Positions 11,468 to 23,550 of a DNA stretch of 60,000 nt are shown here, piece after piece. Below the pieces are notes generated by a model, which was not told the origin of the DNA, did not search any database, and worked only from the letters and a program-made list of their open reading frames with translations. The translations under genes were made by a program, and so were the position numbers. Within the stretch, counting starts at the first letter, position 1. Each line of letters starts with the position of its first letter. This DNA is from Cryptomeria japonica. Its lineage: Eukaryota > Streptophyta > Pinopsida > Cupressales > Cupressaceae. The stretch lies in contig NC_081415.1 of NCBI RefSeq assembly GCF_030272615.1, positions 602,105,644-602,165,643 on the forward strand. The letters run 5' to 3'.

Positions 11468-13288
11468 TTTACCGAGTGACTTGTATAGGAGGCTTGATGC
11501 AAAGAGACTAGCTATTATGGAATTGGACAAGAAAATAAAGATAGAAAAATTGATTGCAGTTCATCATGTTAAATTAGTTGAAGAAATTGATGAGTTAATA
11601 AGTGAGGCAAACAAGATAGTATTCTCTAGTGGTCACCGACATGTAGGTTTAATGGCTGGAAGAGTGAATGAAATCTCTAAGAGACAACGGATAAATGGGA
11701 TATCTTCTTTGTGGAGAAGGAAAAGCAAGAAGAGCTCAAATGACCCAAAACTTTCAGAGTTTACCAAAAGGAAAAGGACAAAGGTAAAGGTAAGGTAGGT
11801 GGACCTCCAAGCATAAAAGTGACAGACAATTTGCCCCCACCTCCTTCTGATACTTCACCACTTGAGACTGTAAATACACCACCAGCTACTAATAATGTTG
11901 AGTTGGAATCAACACATGAGGACACCAATCTTGATTCAAAAGTTTTATATACAATGAATATTGATACACAAGGGGTAAATATTATGGTTGATAAGGAAAC
12001 CACTAGTAAAAAGAAAGATGTGGCTACTGAGCCGTCGACTGAGAATATTGTAGTGGAAACACATGTAGAGCATACAGTTGAAAATATTGAAATTGGGGTT
12101 GAGACACAAATTGAATAATCAGTTGATCCCTTGGCTTCTAGAATGGTGACTGATACCACTAGTGCACACATTGAAAAACCCACAGAGTTAGAGATACCCA
12201 CAGTGTATAGTTCAAAGGTTCCTACAAGGAAACCAATAGTAAATACTGAGACTTCATCAGAGAAACTAGAAGTAGAAAGCACAAAGAAACAAACTGAGGT
12301 ACACATTAAGAAACAGGAAGAGAAAAAGGTTGTGACTGAGATAGTGCCACCGGAAACTACTGAGAAACCCAAGCCTTTTCTAGTTGAGATGCAGACATAA
12401 ACTGACCTATCAGAGGTCAACACAAGCAAAGAGGTTACTCACACCAGTGGAATGCAAATTGTTAAGGTAGTTGGACAATCATCTAGTTCTTCCATGATAA
12501 AATTCAGACCAACTAATGTGACAGAGGTACTATTGGATTCCATCAAGAAAATAATAGATTGTAATGCACTTTAATACAAGGCTATTGATGATACAATTCC
12601 TTTATTAAAATTGATTTCACCTGAGTTCAATATGGACAATAAAGATTCTTTGAGCCAATTAGACACATTGTCTAAGTATATCACCGACAACTTATTAATA
12701 GTTGATCAAATAAATGAGGAGACATTTAGTGAGAAAATGAATAAAGAAAAAGAAAAATTATTTGATGAGTCAATAAAGAGGTGCATGGGACACATTGACA
12801 GACTCCTACTGGCACTAAGCAAAACAATAATGGAATTTAAAGAGTTGTATAGGGACACATGCAAGACCAATATTTTGATAGTGGATATAGACAAGAAAAT
12901 AAGTAAAATACAGAAAGAAATAAATGATATAGCTGATAATCTCATCGGTTCATCAGAACCCATATCAGTTATAGAGCAGGTAATAGCAGGTTTTGAGGAG
13001 AAAATTGAAAAATTTGAAAAAGAGAAGGAAAGAATAAAGTTGAAGGCAAAAGAGCTTAAATGTAGACTTGGTCCGAAACTTGACAACCTCATCTCTTTGA
13101 GAAAAGAGATCTCAAAGGCACTTGTTCTAGGACTAAAGACACCGGAAGAGAAAATGCACACCCTCACTGGTACAATTCAAAGGACTGAAGCAACATTGAA
13201 GAATAGTGAAAGGTTCACTGAGAGCCTAAATTTTGTATTGGCAGATCTATTTCAGATTGTAACCAACCAGTTACAGGGTTCTAGCTGA
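11448..13288 (+). pseudogene. H ORF2, C-terminal half: charged spacer and coiled coil
   Basis: It continues from the previous feature after a second A-run frameshift near 11455 (VVDDLPSDLYRRLDAKR). A low-complexity Thr/Glu/Val-rich spacer at 11819-12400 has repeated ETxxE motifs. The end is a long coiled coil at 12611-13288 (IDKKISKIQKEINDIADNL, FEEKIEKFEKEKERIKLKAKELK). Stops occur near 11796, 12116, 12398 and 12571. Together with the N-terminal half it was once a protein of roughly 1150 residues, large for a non-autonomous element. A structural or nucleic-acid-binding role is possible but not shown. Confidence 0.5.
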
Positions 13289-13478
13289 GAACTGCACTCA
13301 GTTGACATTTTTGATAGCCTTTGTCATTAATTCCAAAGGGGGAGTAGCAGAGATGAGAGAAATGATGGATAGAAGAGATCATTTGCTCAGGGGGAGCACG
13401 TAGTTTTGGTAAAATTTTTGGACTTCAAATTTTGGATACAATTTTGGATTTTTCTCATGGGTGTTGCCATCAATGCCA

Positions 13479-13489
13479 AAGGGGGAGAT
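13479..13489 (+). other. Polypurine tract of H
   Basis: AAAGGGGGAGA directly before TGTTGG. The preceding 20 bp (GTTGCCATCAATGCCAAAGG) are also found next to the D polypurine tract on the opposite strand. Confidence 0.7.
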
Positions 13490-14270
13490 TGTTGGAATTG
13501 CACACTCCAATTAGAAATTGTAGGTGGTTGAAGGTATTGTCATTTATGGTAACCTTGCAATCCTATGGCACCGATAGGCACCAGAACTGACGGACTCTAC
13601 ACCGATAGAGAGTTCACCGAAGTGGCAAAGATGATTATCGACACCCTGGCCAACAGGATTTTAATTATTGCATATTTTATTCAATTGTAATATCTTTTTG
13701 TAAGATGAAAAGGCATATTCTAATAAGACTCATATAAAAGTATGAGATCTTGTAGATCATTTAAGATTCAAACATGGGAAGATTATTGCACAAGTAATAT
13801 GCGAATATTAAGGCAGATTTTGGAGTAAGGTTTATGGTTATTGTATGAGCTTAAACCGGTACTGAACGTCACATAGCAGATGCTGAACTAAAGCAATACA
13901 TTATATTGGATTTGCATAATCCATTTTGTAAGTCAGTGAGACTTCCTTTTGTAATTAAGTAGTGAGCTTTAGGTAGTTGACCTTCCTGCATGTATAGGTC
14001 CCTATTGTAAGTAATATTCATTCATTGGCCAATGAGTGAATATTGTGGGTCACAAATCCCACCAATGTTTTTCCCACACCTGGGTTTCTCATTAAAATCT
14101 TGTGTTATGGTGTGCTTTCTATGTTGTGCTTATTGTTCATATTTACTGCCTTAATTCTTGTTTACTAGTACACTATTTTAGAATGCAATTTATTTAACAA
14201 GGTAGAAAATCTATCAACTGGTTAGATACTGATTCACCCCCCCCTCTCAGTATCTTTGGGATTCCTAACA
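13490..14270 (+). repeat. 3' LTR of H (781 bp)
   Basis: Starts TGTTGGAATTG and ends GGGATTCCTAACA. Near its end the block GATTCACCCCCCCCTCTCAG is nearly the same as one near the 3' end of the D LTR (minus strand). No 5' LTR copy exists in the window. Confidence 0.75.
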
Positions 14271-14295
14271 CTATACAAGCTGCAGAGCTAAAATA
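14271..14295 (+). repeat. Right copy of 25-bp direct repeat flanking H
   Basis: Starts CTATACAAGCTGCAGAG and matches 8317-8341 at 22 of 25 positions. Gypsy-C coding resumes here. Confidence 0.75.
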
Positions 14296-15863
14296 TAAAA
14301 TCATGGAAAACAAACATATGCCTTAGTTAAAGTTGTAAAAGCATTTAGGCCATATCTTGTAAATGCACAAATAGTTACTTATGTCCCACATGCTATTGTT
14401 AAAGACATTTTATCTCAGTCTAAAGTCACTAGTAAAAGATATAGGTGGATAGCCAAAATACAAGAGTTTGATTTGGAGATTAAGATCACCAAATTAGTGA
14501 GAGGATTAGGCCTTTCCAAATTGATGGTTGAGTCAAATCTGATTGATGTTGATATTAACAATGTTGAAATTGAGAATGTCCTGGTCACAAGTATTGAGAC
14601 ATAGCCTTGGTACTTAGAACTAGTGCATTTTATGAGGGATGCAACTTGCCCAGATGGAATGACTCCTAATCAGAAAAGGACATTGAAACTTAAGTCCCAA
14701 AAGTATGTCCTTATTCAAGGTGATCTATATTGGTGAAATGGAGATGGGGCATTGTTGATGTGCCTAGATATATCCCAAGCTTGAAGGATGATAACTGAAA
14801 TGCATAATGGAGTATGTGGAGGCCATTACTCGGCCAAGACCACAACTGTTAAAATAGTCTGGGCTGGATATTATTGGCCCACTTTGGTCAAAGATTCCCA
14901 TGAGCATGTTCAGAGGTGTGACCCATACCAAAACATTTTTTCTAAGTTAAAGTATGAGGGAACTTTGCCCCTTAACCCAGTTATAGTGGAAGCCCCTTTT
15001 GTCCAATGGGGCATTGATTTTATTGGGGATATAGCTGAGAAGTCAAGAAGAGGTCACAGATGGATCATAGTGGCCACTGATTACTTTACTAAGTGGATTG
15101 AGGCTATACCTACTAAAAAAGCCACTAGTAAAGTTGTAATTGAATTTCTGATGGATAATGTCATAACATAGTTTGGTGTTCCAGTAAAATTGATAATGGA
15201 TAATGCCATGAGTTTTAGATCAGAGAAATTCACTAAATTTTGTACTAGCCATGGAATAATTATGTCTTATTCTTCACCATACCATCCAGAAGGTAATGGC
15301 CAAGCAGAATCCAACAATAAAATCCTTTTGAATATTATCAAGAAAATTCTCAAGGAAAACAAAAGGTCTTGTGATCAGAAACTAAAATTGGCCCTATGGG
15401 CAGACAAGATTATTGTTAAGAAAGCAATCGGTGTATCACCATTTGAATTGGTCTATGGTACACAAAATAGGGTGCTAGTCAATAACCTTCTCCCTATATA
15501 TAAATTCCTACAAGCTGAGGAGTTCAAGTTGTCAAAACCCATGGAAGATAGAATGGTTCAGATGGTGGAAGTGGAAGAAATTAGGACTCTGGCTCATAAA
15601 AGAAACTTGAAGATTCAGTTGTAGTCCAAGTATCTTTTTGACACAAGAACCACATGAAGGAAGTTTCAAGTTGGTGACATGGTGCTTCAATGGAATGCAA
15701 GAGGACAAGATAAGGGAAAGCACAAAAAATTTGAGTCACTGTGGATAGGCCGTTCTATTATCTGTGATATTAATAGAAAAGACTCATGCTTCTTGCAAAA
15801 AATGAATGGTGAGGTATAGGAATTTCTAGTGCATGGACAATTCCTGATGTATTACTTCTCTTA
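14271..15863 (+). pseudogene. gypsy-C RNase H end and integrase, broken
   Basis: After a frameshift near 14306 the RNase H continues as QTYALVKVVKAFRPYL and YVPHAIVKDILSQS. The linker WYLELVHFMRDATCPDG leads to integrase. The zinc finger (HNGVCGGH to RCDPYQ, about 14803-14930) has lost its last Cys to Tyr. The core retains its catalytic residues: WGIDFIGD, IMDNAMSF and PEGNGQAESN (about 15010, 15196 and 15300). TAG 15169 splits the core, and stops at 15622, 15652 and 15817 break the GPY/F-like C terminus (FESLWIGRSIICDINRKDSC). The family role is insertion of cDNA. The copy is dead. Confidence 0.8.
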
Positions 15864-16330
15864 AGTGTGTAACAAGTCCATGCACAGTAGGTTGTAGTAT
15901 GTACATATTTAAATTTATTTCTGTTGGTTTTTTGAGCTTGTTTTTGGTCTATTTTCCAGAGTTTTTTGTGTTCTTGTGTTGGTCTTGCATCAAATCATCC
16001 CCAATTAGAACCATTGTTGTCACTATTTTGATATTGGGTTTATTTTCCTTTCGATCCATTCTTTTGTCAAGATTTTAGTGCCCTCTTGGTTCCTTAGAGT
16101 TATTTTTTTCCAAGGGTTTAGGGTTTTGCACTTTGAAATTTTGCATATATGAAGTTTCTCCTTATTTTTCCTTGTTAATTTTTCCACTTAAGTGGAAGGG
16201 TTGGTCTGTCATGTGAAGAGGGGCCCTTTTTTAATGATTTTACCCTAGGCGGGTTATGATTTTTCTTAATTTTCTGCCTTTTCTTAAGTCTTTAATGTTC
16301 CTTGTTGGGTCTCTTAATCACCATGCAAGT
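15864..16330. other. Non-coding sequence after gypsy-C integrase
   Basis: T-rich, with no ORF and no clear LTR start or polypurine tract. Confidence 0.4.
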
Positions 16331-17645
16331 TCTTGTTGATCCTATGGATACCGCTATACCACAAAGAGAAGCTGTGCAAAGGTTACCCTTCATGAAACAA
16401 TGACCAAGTGAGTGGAACCCTCATTTCCTTAAAGTCTTTCTACAGATGCTAAAGTTTAGGTAGGTTTGAAAGAGATCTACGACAGTCATTGTTTTGCAAT
16501 GAAAAGATGCATGAAGTTTACCTTTCACGATACAGAGAAAAGGTTGTGGGCCCGCCAGGTAGGTAGCTCTCAATGTTAAAAAGCCGACAAGTTCCAAGAA
16601 GATCAATGGTTGTCACCACTCTACAATGTGAAGGTGCCTAATGTTTACCCTTCACGGAGTAGCGACTAATGGTGGGACCTACTTTTTTGAGAATGTTTCT
16701 ATGGGTGCTAAAGTGACTGCAAGTTTGATGATCATCAAGGGTTGTCACTACTCCACAATGCGAAGGTGTCTAAAGTTTACCCTTCGTGGAGTAGCAATCG
16801 ATGAGCTGGCAATCTGGGTGGCAATAAGCTGGTGGGTCCCGATGACGTGGTAAAACACATGGCATAAAAAGTGGAGATGCTTGCGAGGTAGTTCTACCAA
16901 AAAGGAGAATCATCCAATCACCCAAAATGCACGTGGTTTTCATAAGGTGGAAACCTATATACTTTGAGAAAATGAATGGATGACAGGTGGATACACCTAG
17001 CAGGAACTCATAGGCTAAGTAATTGGAGGCAAAGGGCCCACTTTGATAGTTAAAGGGATTAAAAGTCGGACAAGTTTCATGGAGATCTAGGGCCATTGCT
17101 GACCCACTGCTTGAAGTTGTGCGCAGTTTAAGGTCCATGACCCAACATCAAACCATAAGCAGTCATAGTGAGATAAAGGTTAAGGGCAGGCGGTCAAGTC
17201 GAACGATAAAGATTGAGCAGTTAAGTGAAGATCCAATGATTGTTGCTACATCGTGAGATAGAGATGCACAATGTTTAAAGTTAGTTCTTTAGCGACAAAC
17301 TACTAGCGGCCAACCCAGAAAATAGTTCGAAGATGATGGTTAGTGCTCAACAGTTACGGTAAAGTTGCCTAGGGAAGGTAAAGGTCAGACAAGTTTCATA
17401 GAGATCTACGATAGTCGCTGAGTCGCAAGGTTATGATGTGCAATATTTAAGGACCACGACCTAGTGACAAAACATTACTAGCAGGCCCAAGTAACAGTTA
17501 AGACCAAGTGTCAATGGGTAAACAACTACAGTGAAATAAAGGTCAATCTAGTTCCATAGGATCTAAGGGTTGTCTCTATCCCATGACACAAAGGTGCTTG
17601 AAGTTTAAGGTCTGTGGGTCAGCGACAAAAGGAAAAGCAGTTTTA
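16331..17645. repeat. Degenerate tandem repeat, units of about 125-170 bp
   Basis: A shared block with GATCTA(C/A)G followed by GTYGCTRC, then AAGGTGCNTAANGTTTA, recurs near 16474, 16600, 16728, 17083, 17230, 17402 and 17558. Copies are strongly diverged. No protein is encoded. Such tandem blocks are common between the last ORF and the 3' LTR of Tat/Athila-type elements, so this may be gypsy-C 3' sequence. Confidence 0.55.
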
Positions 17646-18684
17646 AAAAGGGATTGGTTATCTGTTGGTGACAAAATTTGAAATTATGAAAATTGATGTT
17701 GTCGCATTGTAACAACCCTCAGGAAGTTAGGGATGAAATGATTTGTAACCTCTTTCAAGAGGGAATTATGGTTGTAACAAACTATGCCTAGGAAAGTCTG
17801 AAGCTTGTTCGCATCCATATCATTATAAATGGATACCAGGACTTTGAAAAATGGGATCACAAGAATTTTGTAAGAAAGCTTTGGCAAAGTATTTTTAGGG
17901 TTTTCTGGTTTTTTGGAGATCACTCTGAGTTATGTAGAATTTGATGGAGAATATCAATATACAAACCAGAATGTTTTGAGTCTTGATTCTTGTTGTCATC
18001 TTGACTGTGTGATTGATTACTATTGTGATTAAATGATCTAGGATTATTTGATTAAATAAGTTGCAAGGGAATTTATGAAAATGTTTTAGGTTGTTCTCTC
18101 AAGGAGGGAAATTAAATATACTTAAATACTTTTCATTGCTAATCAATGATTCTACTTGAATTTGATGGCCAAAATTAGCATAAGGTGAAAATTTATATAT
18201 GTTAGGCATATATAGATTTAGTTAAGTGAATGTAAATGGCATGTATGTGAATTTCTTCTGTCAGTTCTTGTCCACTTCTAAATGACTTTGAAGCCTGGAT
18301 AAAGCATTGGTATAGCTTGTTGCACTTTACGACATTCTTGATGATCAATAAAAATGAATACAAGTCTTTCTTTTATGTTAAGTTATGTTTAGAGTGATAG
18401 GGTTTGCAGAAGTTGACACTAGTCTTCTCTGAAAGTCTTTAATTGTGAAAGAATTATCGCAAAGGGTATACCCGCCTAAGCTAAATGGAAGCTTAAAGTG
18501 TAGAAGGTTTCTATATAAACCTTGTTATATGTTGTCTTTTGTTTCTGTTTCCTATTGTTTCTCTCCATAAGCGATAGAGGCTTGAAAAGTCTTATAAAGG
18601 AGATAAGGAAATTAGAAATCAAGAACAATAGTTTCTATATGTCTTCATATTTGTTTTATATGCTTTCTTGTAACTAGGACTAGA
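17646..18684. other. No gene seen
   Basis: AT-rich sequence with only short chance ORFs on both strands. Confidence 0.4.
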
Positions 18685-20976
18685 ATGGATTGCATCATGA
18701 ACCCTGGGTTGATGGAATAAGGGTATATGGATATCACCCTCACCTGTAGGAACATAGATATGCAAAAAATATTCATGAGATGGAATGACATTTTTGTAGG
18801 GAGATTGGTTTATGAATTGCAGGGAAACACAAATAGGAGGTTGTCAATAGAAGAAATGGAATTTATTTGTATTTATGGTAGCTTCTTTATCTAATTTTTC
18901 TCCATTCACATATATTAGAGTTGGTAGCTTTTAGGGTGAAACTTTCAAGTTACCCAAGTATGTTTTGGATAGCTATGTTTTCATGCAAGTCAATCAACAA
19001 CTAGCTTATATTGATAAGAAAAGTGGAGGGAAGTCTGGGGTAGTCTTTCCAATAGAACTTGGGCACTATAGATATGCATTGATTCCAGATGCCTTGAACC
19101 TTGAACTTGAACGCAAGAAGTTAAATCTATAGTTGTATGTTGCAAGATATAATTTTATAGTCGAGGGTTTTCTATAGAGAATTTAAATGTTGATAATGCT
19201 TTTTGGCATGAACTTCAGTTGGAGGACTATTGGGATAACTATGGTGATGAATTTGAAGTTAGAAGAAGGCTATGGTTGAGATTCATAGTTCAACAAATTG
19301 TAACAATGGGTTTATCCATGAATGTTTCCAATGTGAAAGAAGATGAATGTGAGGAAGTTGTTGATCCTGAGTTCGATGAAAGCATACAGGGGTAGCCTAT
19401 CCCAAAAATTGATTGGGATAGGAAAGGGGATGATAAAATTCAGGTCAAAACCTTCAATGTGATCAAGCGAATAGAAAGATGGTTGAAAGATCATTGTTTT
19501 AGACAAAGGCCTATATCTGCACCTAAAAATAAAAGAATTGGTTGAATTCATAGAGCTTCTGAAACATCTCTTTTTTCTTCTTAAATTGTTTTTGATATTG
19601 CAAGTGATGAGAAACAAAGGACAGAGAAGGCTAAAATTGCAAATTTAGGAGAGTCTTCTTTGGGTTCCACCTCTGGACATTTTACCAGATCATGTAGTAG
19701 GAAAAGAAGACAGAAAACCCTTGCAAGTTTGCTTGTAGTAGACTTGTATTCTGAGGAAGAAACTCAAGGAGAAATGGAAACTTAGAGGTAGGATTGGCCC
19801 ATCACAGATGGTGCAAATAAAGGAAAGGAAATCCAACAACCTGAGGATTCTGAGAATACCATGGTCGCTGTCACCATTAACCAACAATCACCATCACCAA
19901 GGGAAACATCTACTACTCCTAAGTGGCTGAGTTCTTTGCTTACTAAGAAGAGGAATGAAATTCCTATTTCAATCCTAATGGAGGACATGGCCAGCAAGTG
20001 TCTGGGAAGAACATCAAAGTTCAAGAGACTTAAAACAGAAACAATGATTTATGTGGATGAGAAAATAGGACATTGGATTGCAGAAGTAGCTAGACCACCA
20101 TCAGGCAAGGAGGTTGAGAATATCACTAAAAAAGATTTCATCATTGAAAAGATTGATCAAGAGGTAGCTTGTTGAGCTATCGATGATAAAAATTTGGAAA
20201 ATTCAACTAAAAGGATCCTTACTAGAACTTGGAAAGATGAAAACTAAAAAAATGAGATGAAGCAGATCATAATGCAAATGGCTCAATATATTAATGCTAT
20301 ACAAAGTCCAAATCCTTAATCTCTTTCCTGATTTTCTTTGTCATTTGATCCAAAATCACCAATGAACTAGAGGTTACTTGATTAGGTTCAAAGAAGCCGA
20401 GTGATTATAGATGTCTTCAGTTAATGGCTTGAATCAATTGTCCAATAGGGTACTAGCTATATTTCTGATCTAGTCAAGGTGTTTGAAAATGTAGAGTATG
20501 TAGGTAAAGAGTTGGAAACATAAATAGTTGCTTGGGAAAAATAGAAGAGTAAATGGTTGGTTATATTGAATAAAATGAGGGATACTCAAAGATATGGAGT
20601 GATGAATTTCCTTGCTGAAAAACTAGTACACATCCTTGATGATAATGTATTCTTTGTCTACAAAGAAAATATTGAGTGGAGAAACTCAATTATTGAGTTA
20701 GGACATGAGGAATACATCAAACTTCTAAAAGAATTAAAAGAACTTACTAATACTATGTAGAAAGACATGAAATGCATAGATCTTCAACTTCTAAAAGAGG
20801 ATAAGCAAATGCTTGAGGACTCATCAGATATGATCCAAGTTTTCAAAGACCGAGTGCAGCAAATTCAGGATGCAAAGTCCTTGACAATTGAGGATTTCTC
20901 AAAAATTGCAAGAATTGAATCAATGTTGGTTGTGTGCTTCGATCATCTTGAAATGCATAAGGGTAAGGTTGTGTAG
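18685..20976 (+). pseudogene. Broken ORF of unknown function in envelope position of gypsy-C
   Basis: From ATG 18685 (MDCIMNPGLME) a coding-like path of about 760 codons can be followed, with frameshifts near 18900 and 19170. The last 1.8 kb (19177-20976) stay in one frame, broken by stops. Visible segments are IFMRWNDIFVGRLVYELQG, VVFPIELGHYRYALIPDAL and AFWHELQLEDYWDNYGDEFE, then a Lys-rich middle and a helical C terminus (LEDSSDMIQVFKDRVQQIQD). There is no signal peptide or membrane segment, so env itself is unlikely. It lies downstream of integrase on the same strand. I do not recognise it. Confidence 0.5.
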
Positions 20977-21966
20977 GTAAGCAAAAAGAAAGAGGTATGA
21001 AGGCAGAAAATCTTACATATTGGCCTCCCACATTACCATCTTATTCTGAACTTCTCCTCAGCCAACCTGGAATGGTGAAATATTCAAAGCACCCCTACAT
21101 CACAAGAAAAATAGGTTGAAGCCATGTCATCTACAGGAGTCTGATCGTATCTCTATTGCTTGTAGCTTATGTTGCTTTTCAAGTTTACTTATGGTTTTTT
21201 AGTTTTAAAAACTAACCTTCTTTAACTCTCATGTGGAGTTAATCGTTTGACTCTAGTTTATTTGTAATAGACTATCATAGCTTGGCGGCTAAATATATTA
21301 TTTTAGAAGTATATTTAAAGGCCCAAAAAACTTTTATTTGAAGGAACAGACTTAATTTTCTTTGAATTTCAGTGTAGACATTTCTGGTACATGAATGGAA
21401 TGATATTTTGATATGATCTTTGAATTTGTGTTTGAATGATAGTGCAATCTTAGTTGGGATGTATGCTTATGTGCATAATATTTTATTTCATTCCTAGTTC
21501 TTTCTAAGTCTATGAATTCATTGTTCTTTTTTTAATTTTTAAAGTGCTACATTGTTGTTTAAATGATTCTGATTCCTCTTGTCATGTGAGGGATGAGCGA
21601 GTATCGATCAACATTTATGCTACATTGAGTATTCTTGGTGGAATATTTTTTTATATTGAATGGATATGTGTAGGAGTAAAGTCTATGAGATTTACTTTTA
21701 TTGATAAGCATCTTGTAGCATTCTTTTGTGTTGGCAAATGAATGTGAAATCCTTTCTCACTTTCTAGTGAAAAGTGTGTTTTATCATGAGTTATTTGCAT
21801 AAAAATTCATTGAAAATATTATGAGGAGCTGCAGTCTTATGCAGAGGGTAAACTGAATCTCGGTTCTCCCAACTGGTGGTTCATTTTATTTTTCATGAAG
21901 GGTATGCATGAGTCATAATTTAAAAATTATATAAATATTAAAGGAAAGGCAAATCTTTTAACCAAC
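20977..21966. other. No gene seen
   Basis: AT-rich sequence with short chance ORFs only. The right end of the gypsy-C region is probably somewhere here but no LTR edge was found. Confidence 0.4.
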
Positions 21967-22084
21967 ATGATGAAGGTAGGTATCCTTGTTCTAGTTTCCT
22001 TAAGATATTAACATTAACCTATGTTGAAATCTTAAGGGGTGGGCACCCAAATTGCTCCTTTGTACTATAATTCTCTCATGCATT

Positions 22085-22410
22085 GAATAGTGGGACATTC
22101 TTGGAACTAGAGGCAAACCTCTTAGAGAAAGATGTCATCACTTTTTGTATAGTGGGTCATTCTCAGAACTAGAGCATGGTCTCTTAGAGAGAGATGTATT
22201 CACTTCTTCTTATCTTGTATAGTGAGACATTCTTGGAACTAGGGGGAAAACTCTTAGAGAAAGATGTCATCACTTTTCTCTTCTGTAGTGGATCATTCTC
22301 GTAACAAAAGGATGGAGTTGTAGAGCGAGATGATGCCACTTTTCTATTATGCAAGGTAATTATTCTTGGAACCAGAGCATGGTCTCTTAGAGTAGGATAT
22401 CACACCTTTA
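22085..22410 (+). repeat. Tandem repeat of about 57-75 bp in A'
   Basis: Five diverged units share (A/T)CATTCTTGGAACTAG, then CTCTTAGAGAAAGATG, then TCACTTTT, near 22090, 22148, 22212, 22277 and 22350. Element A has only one such unit (about 54308), so the block expanded in A' or contracted in A. Confidence 0.6.
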
Positions 22411-22509
22411 TTGACACTTGTACTATACATTCTATATAGGTTGCAGCATACTTAGGCATAGACTCCTATGAAGTGCTTCAAACCTCACACACATGCATGA
22501 GGTTGAGTG

Positions 22510-22514
22510 GAACT
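22510..22514 (+). repeat. Left target-site duplication of D
   Basis: GAACT, against AAACT at 29168-29172: one mismatch in 5, expected for an old insertion. Confidence 0.65.
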
Positions 22515-23538
22515 TGTAGGTCACAAGGACAACTAAGAGGGGGGGGTGAATCAGTTGTCCAATAAATTCAAACCAAAATCTTATTAACCAACTTATTGCT
22601 TAATACCGGTAAGATAGTTAATTGTGTCGGTAAACAATGTTAACAAGAAATGTTGTACCGGTAAGAATTAATGCATGAAACATAAGCACAAAGTCAACCA
22701 CAACACATGACACAAATATTTGTACATGGAAACCCTGTAAGGGAAAAACCACGGTGGGAAACCTTACCCACAATCAGATGATACTACTACAGATAGTAAG
22801 TGTACAAGAGGGGTCTGCACATGCAGAAAGGCCAACAGCCTAGAGCTCACTGCTCAAACACAAATGGGAGTCACATTGACTACAGTTGGATGGTTAAATC
22901 CAATGAGAATGTACTACACAAAATAGCATCTTCATATGCTAGATTCAGTACCTGTGTAATGCTGATATGCTTTTACAAAAACCTAGCTTCACCTTCAAAT
23001 GATGTCTTCGTGTATACCTCTACTTAATCTCGCATTCCACACTTGATCTTACAAATAAGATCTTACATTTATACCATACCCTAAAACCAATTTTAGTAGG
23101 TCGGCTCTACAGGATATTACAATAAAACATTTTACAAATAATACAATATTTGATGCAATAACCGATTGAACATGTCGTCTTAATGCATTTACAACAATAA
23201 TAAATCATCTCCATAGCGTGCCATGCTGATCTAGAAAAGATAAACCTGCCGGTGTAACCCTAGATAAGCTGGACCTATTTGTCGGTAAAGGAAAATATGC
23301 AAATAAGAATATACCAATGATATTATATCAAGGAAAAGTATCCACATGATGTCTTAGACATTACCAAGTGTCTTCCATGTCATTGCATGTATCGGTGTAC
23401 ATTATATCCTGTCGGTTAACCATATACCAATGATTGTTGAACAATTTACTGATTGCCGGTGAATGTTGCTGGATCTCCAAAGTAGGTGTATTTAGCAAGT
23501 GTTGACATCAATGACAAAACCATACCAAAATACCAACA
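22515..23538 (-). repeat. 3' LTR of D (1024 bp)
   Basis: On the plus strand it starts TGTAGGTCACAAGGACAACT and ends ATACCAACA. It pairs with 28118-29167. It lacks a block of about 27 bp present in the other LTR at about 28635-28661. Confidence 0.9.
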
Positions 23539-23550
23539 ATCTCTCCCTTT
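23539..23550 (-). other. Polypurine tract of D
   Basis: On the minus strand AAAGGGAGAGAT abuts the TGTTGG start of the 3' LTR. Confidence 0.8.

Larger units (their letters stand above)
8342..14270 (+). mobile_element. H: non-autonomous LTR element lacking its 5' LTR
   Basis: Begins exactly at a tRNA-iMet-like primer site (8343) and ends with a 781-bp LTR (13490-14270), so the 5' LTR is absent. A 25-bp direct repeat of target sequence flanks it. It carries a coiled-coil gag-like ORF with tandem zinc knuckles and a second large ORF of unknown function, but no protease, integrase or RT. Its polypurine tract and LTR ends match those of the D copia element, which suggests that D-type copia enzymes mobilise it. 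Confidence 0.75.
3774..15863 (+). mobile_element. gypsy-C: decayed Ty3/gypsy element with two RNase H domains, split by H
   Basis: Domain order is gag, protease, archaeal-type RNase H, RT, gypsy RNase H and integrase. From 3776 to about 7680 everything is in one frame with 15 in-frame stops and no frameshift. Small frameshifts follow near 7680 and 7805. Copia-1 truncates or interrupts the 5' end, and H is inserted at 8342-14270 within the gypsy RNase H. I could not find its LTRs: the 5' LTR would lie left of copia-1 and no clear 3' LTR follows. The end given is the end of the integrase similarity. Confidence 0.8.
21967..22514 (+). mobile_element. A': old relative of element A, left fragment
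   Basis: From the words GATGAAGGTAGGTATCCTTG onward this matches the 3' internal region of element A (from about 54247), including GCATAGACTCCTATGA and TGAGGTTGAGTGGAAC (written here for the A' copy, near 22456 and 22499). The match resumes at 29168 after D, which proves that D inserted into it. It is non-coding. Confidence 0.65.

Noticed and set aside
11761-12429. Minus-strand ORF of 222 codons in H
   Set aside because: Shadow of the Thr/Glu/Val-rich spacer of ORF2; low complexity, no domain.
15864-21966. 3' LTR of gypsy-C
   Set aside because: I looked for a polypurine tract plus TG start that recurs upstream; none found, and the 5' LTR is outside the window.
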